Shown here piece after piece: positions 23,844 to 35,920 of a stretch of 64,000 nucleotides of DNA. The stretch comes from Flammula alnicola. Taxonomy: Eukaryota > Basidiomycota > Agaricomycetes > Agaricales > Strophariaceae. Under the pieces are notes generated by a model. It worked only from the letters and a program-made list of their open reading frames with translations, was not told the DNA's origin and did not search any database. Positions within the stretch are counted from its first letter, which is position 1; each line of letters starts with the position of its first letter. The stretch lies in contig JADNRV010000156.1 in the NCBI GenBank assembly GCA_015499995.1, positions 58,815 to 122,814 on the forward strand. The letters run 5' to 3'. The position numbers were made by a program, and so were the translations under genes.

Positions 23844-24373
23844 CAAAGGTATCCTTGAGTCCTTTTCGAGGTAAACCATTGCAGTGTGTAGCACAAATAA
23901 TATATTATTGCTCGATTTGCAATAATCATTCACAGAGCGTTCGTTATACATAATATCCTATTGTCTTCCACACAACAAAAATCATACACCCTCAACTTGA
24001 ACTTCAAGTCAAAGCAGGCGTCAGAATGCAACAAGGCAAGTACTTTATTCATATCATATTTGAGTATGCAAGGGTTCGAGAACAAATCGTAAGCAGTTGT
24101 AATAGTAGAGGTATCGTCGTCGCGGGTCGTAAGGATTCAATGTATCGCAAGGGCGTCAAGGGTCGTAAAAGCAAAAGCAGGAGGATATAGAGACACGAGC
24201 GAATAAATAAAGCAAGTACGAACGAATAAATAAAGGAAGGTGAAAACTAGAAAACCGGAAACCGAGAGCCGTAAGCTGACAACAGATTATCGAGAGAAGG
24301 GAATGAATGGAGCTGACTATTGGCAATTGTCGACCCTAACTAAGGGACTGAACGTCCGAACACCCCACGTCCA
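23844..24373. other. Intergenic region between convergent genes
   Basis: AT-rich, short frames only. It contains the 3' ends of the upstream gene and of copy A of the duplicated gene. Nothing specific is seen. Confidence 0.55.
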
Positions 24374-27300
24374 TCACCTCCGAACACCCCACCCCCTCTT
24401 CCCCAGCACCCGCAGAACGACGACACACACCCCAATACCCATCAACACGAGGTACCCGTCCGTAAAACCACCCGTGAAGCGGCCCAGGAACATGTCGCGC
24501 CGGATGGCCCAGGTCGGTGCCAGGTACGGCTTCGGCTTCGCTTTGAGAGTGGATGTAGACGTCGACGTTGAGGCGGACGTGGCTGAGCTGGAGCTAGAGT
24601 CCACAACGACCGAAGGCTGCTTCAACAACCCCGGCGTACGCGCCTCGCCTACGATTGGGAGCACGAGGGCAGCCCAACATCTGCGGAGGATCTCTACAGG
24701 CGTGCTTGGTCTTGGGCGTTGTTCTTGATTTGGCTTTTCTTCTTCTTGCCTCCTCGCATTCAACTCCCTCTCCCTCTCCTCCACCTCCTTCTCGCGCACC
24801 TCAAGCACCTTGAGCCGTGCATCCAAAGTCTCCTCTCTCTCTTTATCTTTATCCCTCGCCTCCAAAACCCGGCGCCTCTCCACCTCAACCTCCTTCTCGC
24901 GCTTCGCAACACCCTCATCCCGCACCTCCAAAGTCTTCTCGCGCTCATCCACCGCACCCTCGCGCCCTCTCAACTCCTCCTCGCGCACATCAAGCGCCCG
25001 CTCCCTTTCGCCCAAGATCGTCTCTCTCATTTGCACCGCCGCCTCTCTCTTCTCCGTCCAGTCCTCTCGCAAACTAACCCTCGTCCGCAGGGCTCCGAGG
25101 TCACTTTCTAGGACGTGCACGGCCGTCTCTCGGGCGTCGAGCGCATCTTCGCGCTGGACGAGAGCATCTTCGCGCTGTGCGATGGATGCTTCACGTTGTG
25201 CAAGCGCCTCCTCGCGGTGGTCGAGCTCAGCAGTTCGCTGCTCTATCTCCGCTTCAGCCGCCTCTGCCTCTGCTGGAACTGACATCGAGATCGGGGCAGC
25301 AACGTCCTCCTGTCCACCATCACCATCCACACCCTCCATGCCAACATCCTCAACAGCATCAAACAACCCGCTAATCCCACCCCTCCTAGTCCCATCGTTA
25401 TCCGTCTTCCCCGTGTTTCTCCCTGCTTTGCGCCCAATCTCCGCCATCGTCCCACTACCAGACCTCGCATTCGACGACAAAGGAGCCCCACCAGCACGGC
25501 CAGCAGCAATAATAGCAGTAGCAGAATGACCACCACCACCACTGGTAGTAACACCACCACCGCTAATCCGCTTCACAGTCTCGCCCAACTCCATCTCCCA
25601 CGCCTCCACGCCCGATATCGGGTGTGCGTTCTGTCCTTGGCGGTGGAGGAGTTCCTCGATGCTCGGTTCCGCGTCCTCTCCTTCTTTCGGTCCTTCTCCT
25701 ACACCTCCTGAACTCGATCCTGAAACTGGTCCAGGTACGCCACCAACCCCCCTCGCCCTAGCACTCGAACTACCACCACCACCAGCACTCGACGACCGAC
25801 TCGCACTCAGCGCCTCCACAGCACTCTCATACACATCCTCCTGCATCTCCTCGTCGCTGCTCGTCGTCATCCCCATTTCTTTCTCTGCACCCACACCCTC
25901 CGCACCCTCGCCCGAATCGACACCCAACGCACCGACACCGACGACCCGCCTCGGCCGCGGATGGTACAGCGCCGTCTCCGCCACGACGGGCGGGTAGGGC
26001 AGGAGGCGGGGCTGCTGCTTGCCGGCGCTTCCTTGGCCTTGGCTTTGGCTTTGGCCGGTGGTATGGGTGTTAGAAGGACTGGGATTATGTCGGACGACGA
26101 ACGTCTGCGAGTGGGCATTTGGGTGTGGTAATCGCGGCTGTGCATGCGGGTGTTGTTGGGACGGCGAGGGCGGGGCGTGGGCGTGGCGGAACCCTAGCTC
26201 GTAGTCTCCTAAAGGAGGTTGTTGTTGTTGGTGGGAGGAGGAGGGGCTCGAGGGTAAGGCGTATTGCGTGCCTAAGGATGCATGGATGGATAAACAGAAG
26301 AAGGTCAGTGAACAGCCAGAGACAGAGAAAGACGCAACGAGCGAACACACGTACCCGTATGCGCCGGTGTGAGAGCATGCGTGTGCAAATGTGCATGATG
26401 TAGCGGGTACGCGGATGTCGGGCCTGTAGTCGACGTTCATATCACACAAATAACGTAGACGAACGATGTGATGTAGCCGATATTGATGAACGAGAGCGAG
26501 AATGACGACGACGATAATCGAGCAAAAAACCCAAGAAAAAACAAGCAAAAAAAAAGCACATAATCAGCTTCTCATCCCACCCATCGAGTTGAATACCCAA
26601 AAAAGAACAAGAAAATCGACGCACCACCACTCGTACCGGCAGGAGTCGAAGGCGGGAAAGGCAACAACCGCGGCTCTCTCCCATGTCCATTAGCATTATT
26701 GGCATTCCGCCTCATCGCGCCTGTGATCGTACTCTCTCCCTCCTCCTCATCCTTGCCTCACCACCCTCACCACCGCCAAACAGATCACTAACGCTCGGCC
26801 TTACAGGCAACCCCTCCCACCGGCACTCCCATGTGCATGTGCATGGCTGGGTTTCGCAGGCGACCCCCCCTGCCCCAGCTGTCGACTCATCCCAAACCCC
26901 GACGCCGACGAGGACAAAGCCCGCTTAACAGGCGACCCCGCCCGCCGCGCCTCCAAATGCGAACGCGTCCTCTCCAGCTCATCAACCATATCCCTAACCC
27001 TGCCTCTCTCAGAAGACGCATTACTCGACAGACTCGACGAGTCGCTCGCGTCACTCAGGTTGCGGCTCCGCGTGCGGGGCGTCGTCTCACTGTCGTCACC
27101 CCGTTTCCGGTTGTGTTTGGGTCGAGGTCGAGGTCGAGGTTGAGGTCTTCCTCGTCTCCGTGCTCGCGCTCGGCCTTGGACGTGGACTTGGCCTTGGACG
27201 AGCCGGGAGGAATGGAGGATGGGAAAATGCGTCCGCGCAGGATGCGCTGGCGGAGCGCACGCGAGGCGTTGAGCAGGGTGGGGCGGTATTGCGGGTTGAG

Positions 27301-28143
27301 CCCGGGGGTGGTGATGGGTCTGATGAAGGGGGTCAGTATACGTTTGTACGGTCGAAGGGAGGAAGGGAGGAGGAAGGAAGGAGACACATACACGTTCCCG
27401 TCCCCCTCCGTAAGCTCCGAAAACGCCCTCCCAGATATACCCTCCCTCCGGACGAACGCAGCGATCTCGTTGCGGCTGCGGTCGGGTCCTCGCGGCGGCC
27501 GTTGGGGGTGACCATCGAGGCGAGGGATAATAGGTTCGTTTGGAGGTACACGGCGAGCTGCTCGGGGGTCCATGAGTTGGGGTCTTGCGCAGGTGGAGGG
27601 CCGTGAAGTGAGAGGAGGAGGATAGAAGGATACGGGAGGAGGGAGCAAAACGGGTCTTCGCGGGGTGTCGTTGTCGTCCTCCGGCTCGCTGCTGGAGAGA
27701 GACGAGGCGCGGTTGCGAGATGCACGTGGGCGGGTGGGCGATGGAGATGGAGAGGGAGAGGGCGAGTGCCGATAGGATGTCGAAGAGGCAACTCCAGGCG
27801 GCGGAGGCAGAGGCAGCGGCATGTCGCTCGTCAAGCTCCTGCTATAGCGATGCCTGCTCGGTCTGTGTCTGCTCTTATCTACTCCTTGTCCATTCGCATC
27901 CGAGAGTGACGAGGGTGACACAGGGACGTATTGATGCACAGAAGACGCATGCTGGGCCGAGCTGGAGGTGGAGCGCGAGAGGAGGGCGGTGGAGGTGGTC
28001 TTGATCGCGTACGGGTGGGCATTGGGCTGTGTTTGTTTGGTGGGCGAGTGGAAGGCAGAGGTGCCAGAGTACGAGTGAGAGTGGGAGGACCCAGTAGGCG
28101 AGGGTGAGGGCGAAGGCGAGGGTACTGGCTGGACGGCAGCCAT
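24374..28143 (-). pseudogene. SAM-like/coiled-coil membrane-anchored protein, copy A (disrupted)
   Basis: Same four-exon layout as copy B: complement(join(24374..26271,26355..26423,26625..27319,27392..28143)). Relative to copy B, exon 1 lacks three single bases (near 27470, 27600 and 27630), so the SAM-like segment around WTPEQLAVYL is read in the wrong frame for about 50 residues before recovering. Exon 2 also lacks three single bases (a C-run at about 27090, a G-run at about 26816, and near 26760), and the first leads to a stop at 27055. Exon 4 is fully open: Pro/His/Gln-rich, then a long coiled coil of REEALAQREASIAQRED-like heptads, then AIRRDMFLGRFTGGFTDGY and a hydrophobic segment LVLMGIGVCVVVLRVL before the native end GKRGWGVRR. 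Either a decaying gene or a gene with uncorrected sequencing deletions. Confidence 0.7.
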
Positions 28144-28271
28144 AGATGGATAGATACGGTTAGATGGCAGAGGACATTGCTAGCAGGATGATCAGATGAA
28201 AGAACGGAAACCAACTCAACACGACCCGTCACACCACTCTAGACCCAGAAAGTGATGTGTTATGTCACGCT
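24411..28271. repeat. Segmental duplication, unit A
   Basis: This stretch is closely similar along its whole length to 35961-39722, in the same orientation. It covers the whole gene from the last coding bases to about 128 bp upstream of the ATG. Similarity ends at CGCAGAAC on the left and at TTATGTCACGCTTT on the right. Differences are scattered substitutions and small indels, including loss of some codon repeats, so the duplication is not brand new. Confidence 0.9.
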
Positions 28272-30690
28272 TTCGCCCTCGACTTACCCCTTATCTAGCT
28301 CAACTCACCAAGTAGCGCTGCCCAGCTCTCGTCGTCGTGTGGTCGTACCCACCAACGATGCACAGCGGCGTCGATGAGACGACCGACGCAACTCTCGAAA
28401 CGAGGTAAGCATCGATCTAAGAGGTCAAGAATACCCCTCACTTACCTCTTATCTAGCCCCCAACACGCGCTCCGCACCCGTCCTCTTCATCTCTCTACCC
28501 CACTGTAGCTAACGCCAGCGGGCACAGTAGCCTAGCTTCGCAACACGCATGCACAACCGAAAGTAGTCTCTCCAGAGTGCAAGAAAACAGCGCGAGAACA
28601 TACCTGCACCATGAGCAACGCGCAAGACTGCCCGAATGCTACGCGAACACCAATACCGAAACAAGGTACGTATCGACCTCTATACTTAGTTGTACATACC
28701 TTATTTACCCCTTTTCTAGCCCTCGACACCTTGCACACGACCTAGACGAGCGCAACACCTGAAGAATCCGGATGAATGCCACCAGAATCCAAGAACACGG
28801 CGCGAAAACGTACCAGCAGGAACACACACCCTCCATCCTCACACACAACCCAACGAAACATGGATTAGTGGACCCCGAGTGCGCGATAACCCACCCAACA
28901 CCACACTACGACCGGCAATCGAACGCTCTCGCCATCCCTAATCCCACCATTCATTCCCTCTTCGCCATCTCTCATGCTTCGATACCCCATCCCGACATGG
29001 CCAAAGGTCCCAGGAGGAGCATATACTCCTCAAAAGCACCACCTTCGACCTCTCGCCGTCCAGTCCCTGACTACCCTGTCCAACCCTTCCCACCTCGTGC
29101 TCAATACCCTCTCCAAACGTCTTAGGAAGAACCACCAACGTACCAGCAACACCGGCCTCTGCCCCGGACGATCTTAACGATAGCTCGGAATGCAGTGGCG
29201 TGGGCGGAGCGACAGAAGGCCGCCGAGTAGGAGAAAGAAGCGCGTCAACGAGCACGGTATACAAGGCCAAGGATACGACGTACCAGCAGCAACCACCACC
29301 CTGCCTTCGTCTCTGCCTCTGCGGGGTCTCGCGTCCGCCACACACCCCTCTGCGCCGATTCGTGTCGTTCTGCGACGGATGCACGGTCGTGGATGCGACT
29401 GCGACTGCGGCGATGTGCTGGAGACGAGCGTCAAAACAGGTAAGCAGGCTGTTCGTTGCCTGCGACGAACGATAGATAACTCACCTCTGCACGTTCGTTC
29501 CATCCTGATCACCCACCCACGCCTCCTTCCATGCTTCGAGAGCAGCTCGTCGGTTGGATGTCGCCTGTGCGGGCTGTGCTCGAGTGTGCGGGTTCGTCGG
29601 TGATGCAACCAAGGTACGTACGTGCTCATTTTAGCACATAGACGAGCCCTGTCGCTCATCTACGTCCGTCGTACAGGTCTTGAGGTGGCGGGGTGCCGTC
29701 GAACCCGGCGTATCATCCATGCCCGTCCGTCCGTCCGTTCATGATGAAAACCATCGCCAGCAACAACCCATCTGGCAGCTAGAGGTAGTACATAGCTCGT
29801 ACACACTGCCAACGATCGCGAGTCGAAAGGATGGCAGACGGCAGATAGCGCCTGCATCGCCCGCGGAATGGCTCCGCAACCCGTGGAGAGAGAGCGGCGC
29901 AACAGCGAGGGGCACGCACGACCTCTACTCTCGTGTCGGTTGCTGTTTCTCCGGGGGTGTTCGCTTCCGTTCGGCTGGTTTCGCGAAGGAAGTCGGCGGG
30001 CTCGCCATGCTCGGCGCGAGGCAGGTGGGTAGGTAGATGGGCAGGGATAGAAAGACGGACAGGGCGGGGCTCTATCGGGCGTGCGTTCGGGAGGTTGCAC
30101 TGCGAGGGCTATATTAAGACGTCACGTCCAGGAGGGATTTTTTTAGTATAATATCGAGGTGAGTGTCGGGCGTTTGCTTACCTCCGTGAGACGGTCGTAC
30201 TGATGATGGCTCCGGTTTTGCTGGGCATAGGAGATATCAGCGCCTAGTGAAAGAATGAAGAATGATGATGGAAGGATACATACACTTACGGGTTGGGATC
30301 GCATGTGCTATCGATCGCACTGGAGTGTGTCAGTCGCCGTCGGAGGAACAGGAGAGAGGAATGGGCGGCTTATGCGTCGGGTGACGAGTCTGAATTAATA
30401 TCATTGAGGTTGCTGAACGCGACGAAGAGAAGAGTCAGTATTGATACCGAGGTAAGTGCAAACGTTAGTTACTTAGTTATATGATAGCGTTCTATACTGA
30501 GCATAATACGATGTTCTAGACGTGAGGTCATCAGTGACTAGACGACGAATATATAGATATTGGGGCTTACGGACGCCGCAATACAATTGGCGGCGAGCTC
30601 GATGCTAGAGAAGAGGGCGGGTGAGACGACTTACGAGCAGCTAGTCCGCCGAGGACAATGAAGAGGGCTCGAGTATCGAGCGCAGATGAG
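28272..30690. other. Gene-free stretch with diverged intron-like repeats
   Basis: No ORF longer than about 160 codons and none with motifs. Several segments look like introns on the plus strand: 28412 GTAAGC...TTATCTAG, 28665 GTACGT...TTTTCTAG, 29612 GTACGT...CGTACAG and 30450 GTAAGT...GTTCTAG. Exon-like parts repeat: CCAGAGTGCAAGAAAACAGC near 28573 and CCAGAATCCAAGAACACGGC near 28788 are variants of one word, followed by GTACCAGCAG/ATACCTGCAC-like text that appears again near 29280. This suggests a spliced non-coding transcript or a decayed repetitive gene. Confidence 0.45.
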
Positions 30691-30722
30691 AAGGAGAGGA
30701 GAGGAGAGGAGAGGAGAGGAGT
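30691..30722. repeat. GAGGA microsatellite
   Basis: A run of about five to six GGAGA pentamers in otherwise mixed-sequence DNA. It is a simple repeat of no evident function. Confidence 0.9.
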
Positions 30723-33700
30723 GAGGAAGGGGATGAGGAGATGAGGCCAATTCCCCTCTCCCTTTATACCCCAACATACCTTGTACGTACATGTGTAGTC
30801 TAGGAGAATACAGCCGAGTCGTGCAAATTCCAGTGTGATTCAAGGAAAGTGCAGGGTCCTGGACCAACAATTCCGATTCGTGCTAAGCGAGCGGTTGATC
30901 GGCGCTTGTCCACCCATCCGTCCCTCTATCTGCTTATTGTGTGCTCATCCACCTCTGTCGAGCTCTGTATATCTCCTCGTTGAGATGCCTGAGCAACAGA
31001 TTTCAAATTACCACCAGAGAAACTAAGCAGTATTTATTCTTTTCAGACCGGATTCTAATCTATTCGTTGTACTCAAGCGCAAAGGTCGATGCAATTCTCA
31101 AAACTCATATCGCCTTCACTCACATTCCCTCAGAGCATCGACCATCGACCTGCCGAGCTCCTACGCTACCCACGAAAATGTCAAGACGATCTCCATTAAT
31201 GCCCTGAAACCACGGGAATCCACGATTAGGACGTATTCCATGCGTACGCGCTGCATTGCATCTCCAGTTGCAACGAAAATTTCGGGTGGACGAAACGTTC
31301 TGGCGACATATTCTAGGCTGACAGGACCCTTGATGGCTTGATATATAGCATCTTACGTGCTTTTTGAGGTCCCCGTTGGCCGTGGATTTCAATTGGAATC
31401 GGAAACGGGGGTCGAGGAGAGGGTCATGTCGGTGAGTGGTTGCCAAGTTCTGCAGCTCGGTACTCACTCGAGGGTGTTAATAGGAGCATTAGCCGACATT
31501 TCTCGTGTGACTGGAAGACTCGTAATAGCGATATGTGTGGAGTGGAATCGATGTTGTGGTGATCTAGGTGTGTCTGTAAGTACGTGTGTTGACCGGGGTT
31601 CAGAAAGTATTTCCGGTGCTAAGATTTGAAAGACAAGCCCCAGGCCCTGACAGGAGTATGTTCCGTTAATTCAGAACAGATACTAGCTGTTTTTTCACGG
31701 AGGAAATGGTGTTTTGGGCATGGAGGAGAGGGTGCTGAACGCACTTTGAGATGGAAAACTCGGGCTTCCTGTACGTCGTCTGCTAGAAATTTTGCATCCA
31801 ATGTTATTATACCGTGTTCTATTCCATGTTATTGGCATATATCTTATGTGAATTTGTTCTTAGTGTTGTTACTCGATTTCAAGTTTTCCAGTGCGCCACA
31901 CTGCGTCATCCGGACAAGTCGAACGAGAACTTAGATGTTCGAACGAGTGCTCTCACCTCGCCTCCCATTCATCTATGTAAAATAAAAGACAAGGTATGTT
32001 ATACATCTCTCTAGAATATTGAATGCTAAATGGATAGAATGATATTTCGAGCGCAATGCAATGGAGAAGAAGGCACTGTTCAACCTGAAGATCCATTCGT
32101 TGCCGTCCCTTGCTCAAAATTTCTGACAGGACCCCTGATTGATGGGAAAGGTTTACCCGAGCCGAGAAAAAAGACGCTTCTTTTCACAGCTGAAACGGAG
32201 AATTAGGGATGGAGGAGATGGTCCCGGGGACATGGGTATGATTTTGATTACTTTGAATCTTTTTTTTTCTCGTTGGCGGGATTCCGAGTACCATAGATAC
32301 GTGATGAGTTAATGAGGTTACAGACGTGCTATATTATTGAATTGCGAATGAGAACGCTGCACGATGGTGACATGCGCCGCACTCCAACTCACGCAAATCT
32401 CACGAGTTGATGTTCCAGGCCTACCGTCGGTATATCACCAGCCCGTACATTCTTAGGTCTCTTGTGCACCTAGCATTTGTATTACATCTATGTCATGATC
32501 TATATATCTATAGCATTTGATTTATGATTCTGAGTGAAAACAGAAATGAACGGATGACTGCGGAACATTTTGGGCGCTTATGCTGTTAATTTGTATGTGA
32601 ACCTATCGGGAAGACGACCATATTACGATGACAATTTGGACATTATAGAGTGAGCAATATCTTGATAGTTGACCGCATGAGCAGTTCGAAAGCGCAAAGC
32701 ATTTGCTGAATTTGGTCAGCGTGAGGTTGATTGCAAGAGTCGCACGCACTCTTGATCTTGACTCCGCCGTTTTCAATCACTCACATTGAGCAACTGGTTG
32801 GCTGGTTTCAGGACGGTATGCAGTCAAAACATATCTTCAATTCTCGATACTAAAACAGAAAGGTAGGCCGTCATCAATGATCAGCAGGTCTGCCCACCCC
32901 AGAGCTGACTGCGCTGTTTCTCCGCCACCTCATCTTCAACGGCCAACTGTGGGCACCACCATAAACACTCGCTCTCGCACAACCTTTTCTCCTTCCTCAA
33001 ACCCAGAGCTGGCTGCACAGAAGACCACATCAATATCGCAATTCATCACTCGTGCTGGGCGCGTACCTCTGTGTCGTGTACCTCTGGCTGATGGGCCAAC
33101 AGGTGGGCTCACTGCGGGTATTGGGTCATGTTTGACTCATTTGGGGTTGCGTTGGGTGGGGTCGCGGCAGTCTGGTTGCGTTCTGGGTCGGGGTTAGCTG
33201 GGCATGCATTCAAAGAGATTCTGGGATGCAAAATCAATGCGAAAATTGTCAAATCTTTTGCAACAAGGTGAGATAGTACATACATCGAGAATTATACAGA
33301 ATATTCACGCCGCAGAGATGTTAGACTCAAAAGATGCACCGACTAAAGAAGACAGTTAGATGGTAAGTATTAGTTGGCTGTTCAGAAAGTTGATATACAA
33401 ACTAAATACCTTTTTCGCGGGCTCAGTGGAGGGGTGACGGCGCAGAGTAGGCGGTGGTGTTTGGAAAGGAATACTCATAAACAGTGACTCTTCCATCTGG
33501 CCAATCCTTGCGCTGCCAAGGCACGTAAGCACGCATCATCCGGACGCTGCGGCATAGCAACAAACTGAGTACGGCAAGTGGATAAACACTTTTCAAGGCT
33601 TGTGCAATTCATTCTAAATTATTCTCGGCTCAGTTCTTAGTGCAAGTTTGAGGTTACTAATTGCTCGGAATTATGCAGCACGTTCCTGAAACAGGATCCC

Positions 33701-34600
33701 TGCCATCAATCTGGCAGCTGGCCGCACTTCCATGGGACCAATGGTGTGTCACAGTAAATGTGCATTCATGTGCATTTGCTAGCAGAATACCTTTCCGATA
33801 CTCTAAATTTCGTTTCTGAGATTTTTCAAGTCAAGCAAAAGACAGAGTGCACAATGAGAGCAATTAAACCAAGTCCGTTGAATGAATTCACTGTCCACTA
33901 AGTCAAATGTTTGCTTCTTAGTTTGAGCCGACAAGACACAGTTTACGTTGCTTAATGCTAAAGACTCATAGGACCCTTAGTTACATGCTCCTTAATTTCG
34001 GGCTTTGGAACGGCATGGATAATTCCATTGGCACTTTGTTCAGAAAGACCGGTCTATTAGCACATGGCCACCAGACTGGCTTTCCTGAACAAAATGGTAA
34101 AGGACGTTTGGTGTTCACAATTAGAGTTATCCTTGGGCTACTTTCTCACTTAAACTGAAGCCAATAGCTTGAGACAGAGAGTGTTGAGCGGTGAATAATT
34201 GATCGGTTGAGGATCTGATCAGTGATCATGTATGCAACCCTGCAGCGTAAATCTTTTGCAGGCATTGTCAAATGGAAACTCGGGTCGAAGATTGAAGGAT
34301 CTTCTTGATGAGCATTGAGTGGAAATTTGTCTTGATGAGCTTGATCGCACACAGGGATTTTACGAAGCCGACGGGGACCTGGGAAGTCTTTGGTAAGCCC
34401 CGGCAAAGAAAAGGTATAAAGACTAGAACTTTTCCTGGTGTTTTGACACTCCATCTTCCCCGTCCTTATGCTCCAACATTTTTGGGTCACCTCCTGTTGT
34501 CGTTGTCATTGACAACCACGATATCGGTCTCCTTTGATCTCTGCCATCTTATCTTGTGTGTTTGTACATGCCAAACATAGACTATGTTTTCTGACGTCAA
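30723..34600. other. Gene-free stretch
   Basis: Only short unrelated frames. The longest, 32877-33197 (106 codons), is Thr/Ser/Pro-rich in part, has no motif and is not claimed. Base composition is mixed, with AT-rich parts at 31.8-32.8 kb. I see no transposase, reverse transcriptase or clear LTR. Confidence 0.5.
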
Positions 34601-35800
34601 CTGTGTCCACCAAGGTATGTTCACCGTGTTCCTGCTTGCAGATCTGGCACTAATGTACTGTCCAGAAATTCTGACCGTATATTTTGATGTCCGGAAAACA
34701 CTGATCTATGGTGAAGGTTAGCGGTCAGTTTTCAGTTTATCTATTCCAAGTTTGGCTGTACCTGACCTTTTGTTTGCTTTTGTAGGGTTGGATACACTTG
34801 AGACTGGGTAGAAGACGGAAAGAGGTATTGGGATTTTCCAAGGTATTTCTTTTGCTTGTTTCTTTTTAGAAGTAAGCTAAATATTGCTTTAGAAATTTGG
34901 TACGAGCTACGAAATGCGATCAACATCTGGAAATACCATTCCCACGGTGCTGCCAAATCTGACACTATATTTTGACTTCCGGAAAACACTGCTGGGATGT
35001 GCGTCCTACAAAAGGTTAGGATTCAAATGGTGGTATCTAATTCCCTGGCTTATCGGCTGATTTTTATTGTTAGACTGGTTTGGGATTATGGTTCTCGGCC
35101 CCATACATGGGTGCTAATGTCATGACACCACCTGTTGGCTTGTAGGAAATGCTCGCACGCAGTCGCGCGACTCGCGCCCATGGTCAGTGAAGCTCATTAA
35201 GGTTTCTAGTAAGTTTGTCCTTTTCCAAGTTTCTGAAACACAAACTGATTTTATTCTAGTCCCCTCGGACTCGCCTCGCACAATCTTTCTAGGCTGTAAA
35301 TGGCTCTCGGGCTGGGCACAATTGGCATGACATGATATTTCAGCTTCCGGTAAACACTGTTCAGCGGAAAGGTAGGATGTGCATTGTAAGAAAGTGAGTT
35401 GCACCTTTTAAAATATCGAGGAATATGAACTGATTTCGTTATTAGTCTACCTGCACTTCATGAGTTCCGACGAGGGATGACTGGGCTTGACCGATGCCAT
35501 ATGTCAACTTCTGGGGTATTTGTCTTCCCGGTAAGTTCTTGTTTCCCGAGTATCTAGCAACACAAAGCTTATTTTATTGTCAGCGCGCTTCTATGGCTTG
35601 CAGGAGAACAACTTGCTGCGATATCAACTCCGGGAAGAAGTGTGGTTAGGGTTTCATCATGTTGGTACGCTTTCCGAGGGATTTTCTGAGTGTCTTGTAA
35701 GCCCTTTACTTTGTGATTCTTTCCTTGCTAACGCAAAGTTTGCCAACAGAAACCCATTTATTTGTTGGCTACGTACTAACCTGTTTCGCGGCGGGGTCAA
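34601..35800 (+). repeat. Diverged tandem repeats with embedded intron-like segments
   Basis: The word CCGGAAAACACTG begins at 34691 and 34979, and CCGGTAAACACTG at 35347. Each is preceded by TATATTTTGA/GATATTTCAG-like text and followed 20-40 bases later by GGTTAG/GGTAGG. A fainter fourth unit lies near 35500. Between the units sit intron-like pieces of about 52 bases: GTAAGTTTGTCC...ATTCTAG near 35212, GTGAGTTGC...GTTATTAG near 35394, GTAAGTTCTTG...ATTGTCAG near 35530 and GTAAGCCC...GCCAACAG near 35697. No reading frame runs through the candidate exons. Confidence 0.55.
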
Positions 35801-35920
35801 ACCCGTCGCGTGATTTCCCTGGCCTTCGGGCGGGGAGAACCCTTGCTAGTACGCCACGCACCCACCAATTCAATTCGTGGAACAAGGCGTTTTTCTATGC
35901 GCCACATACCAAATATAGTA

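Noticed and set aside
24810..25529. 239-codon plus-strand ORF rich in Ser/Arg
   Set aside because: It is the antisense of the coiled-coil exon of copy A; its composition is explained by the RE-rich heptads on the other strand.
28272..35920. Transposon or retroelement between the duplicated blocks
   Set aside because: No transposase, integrase or reverse transcriptase motif in any frame, and no long terminal repeats found; the repeats there are short and tandem.
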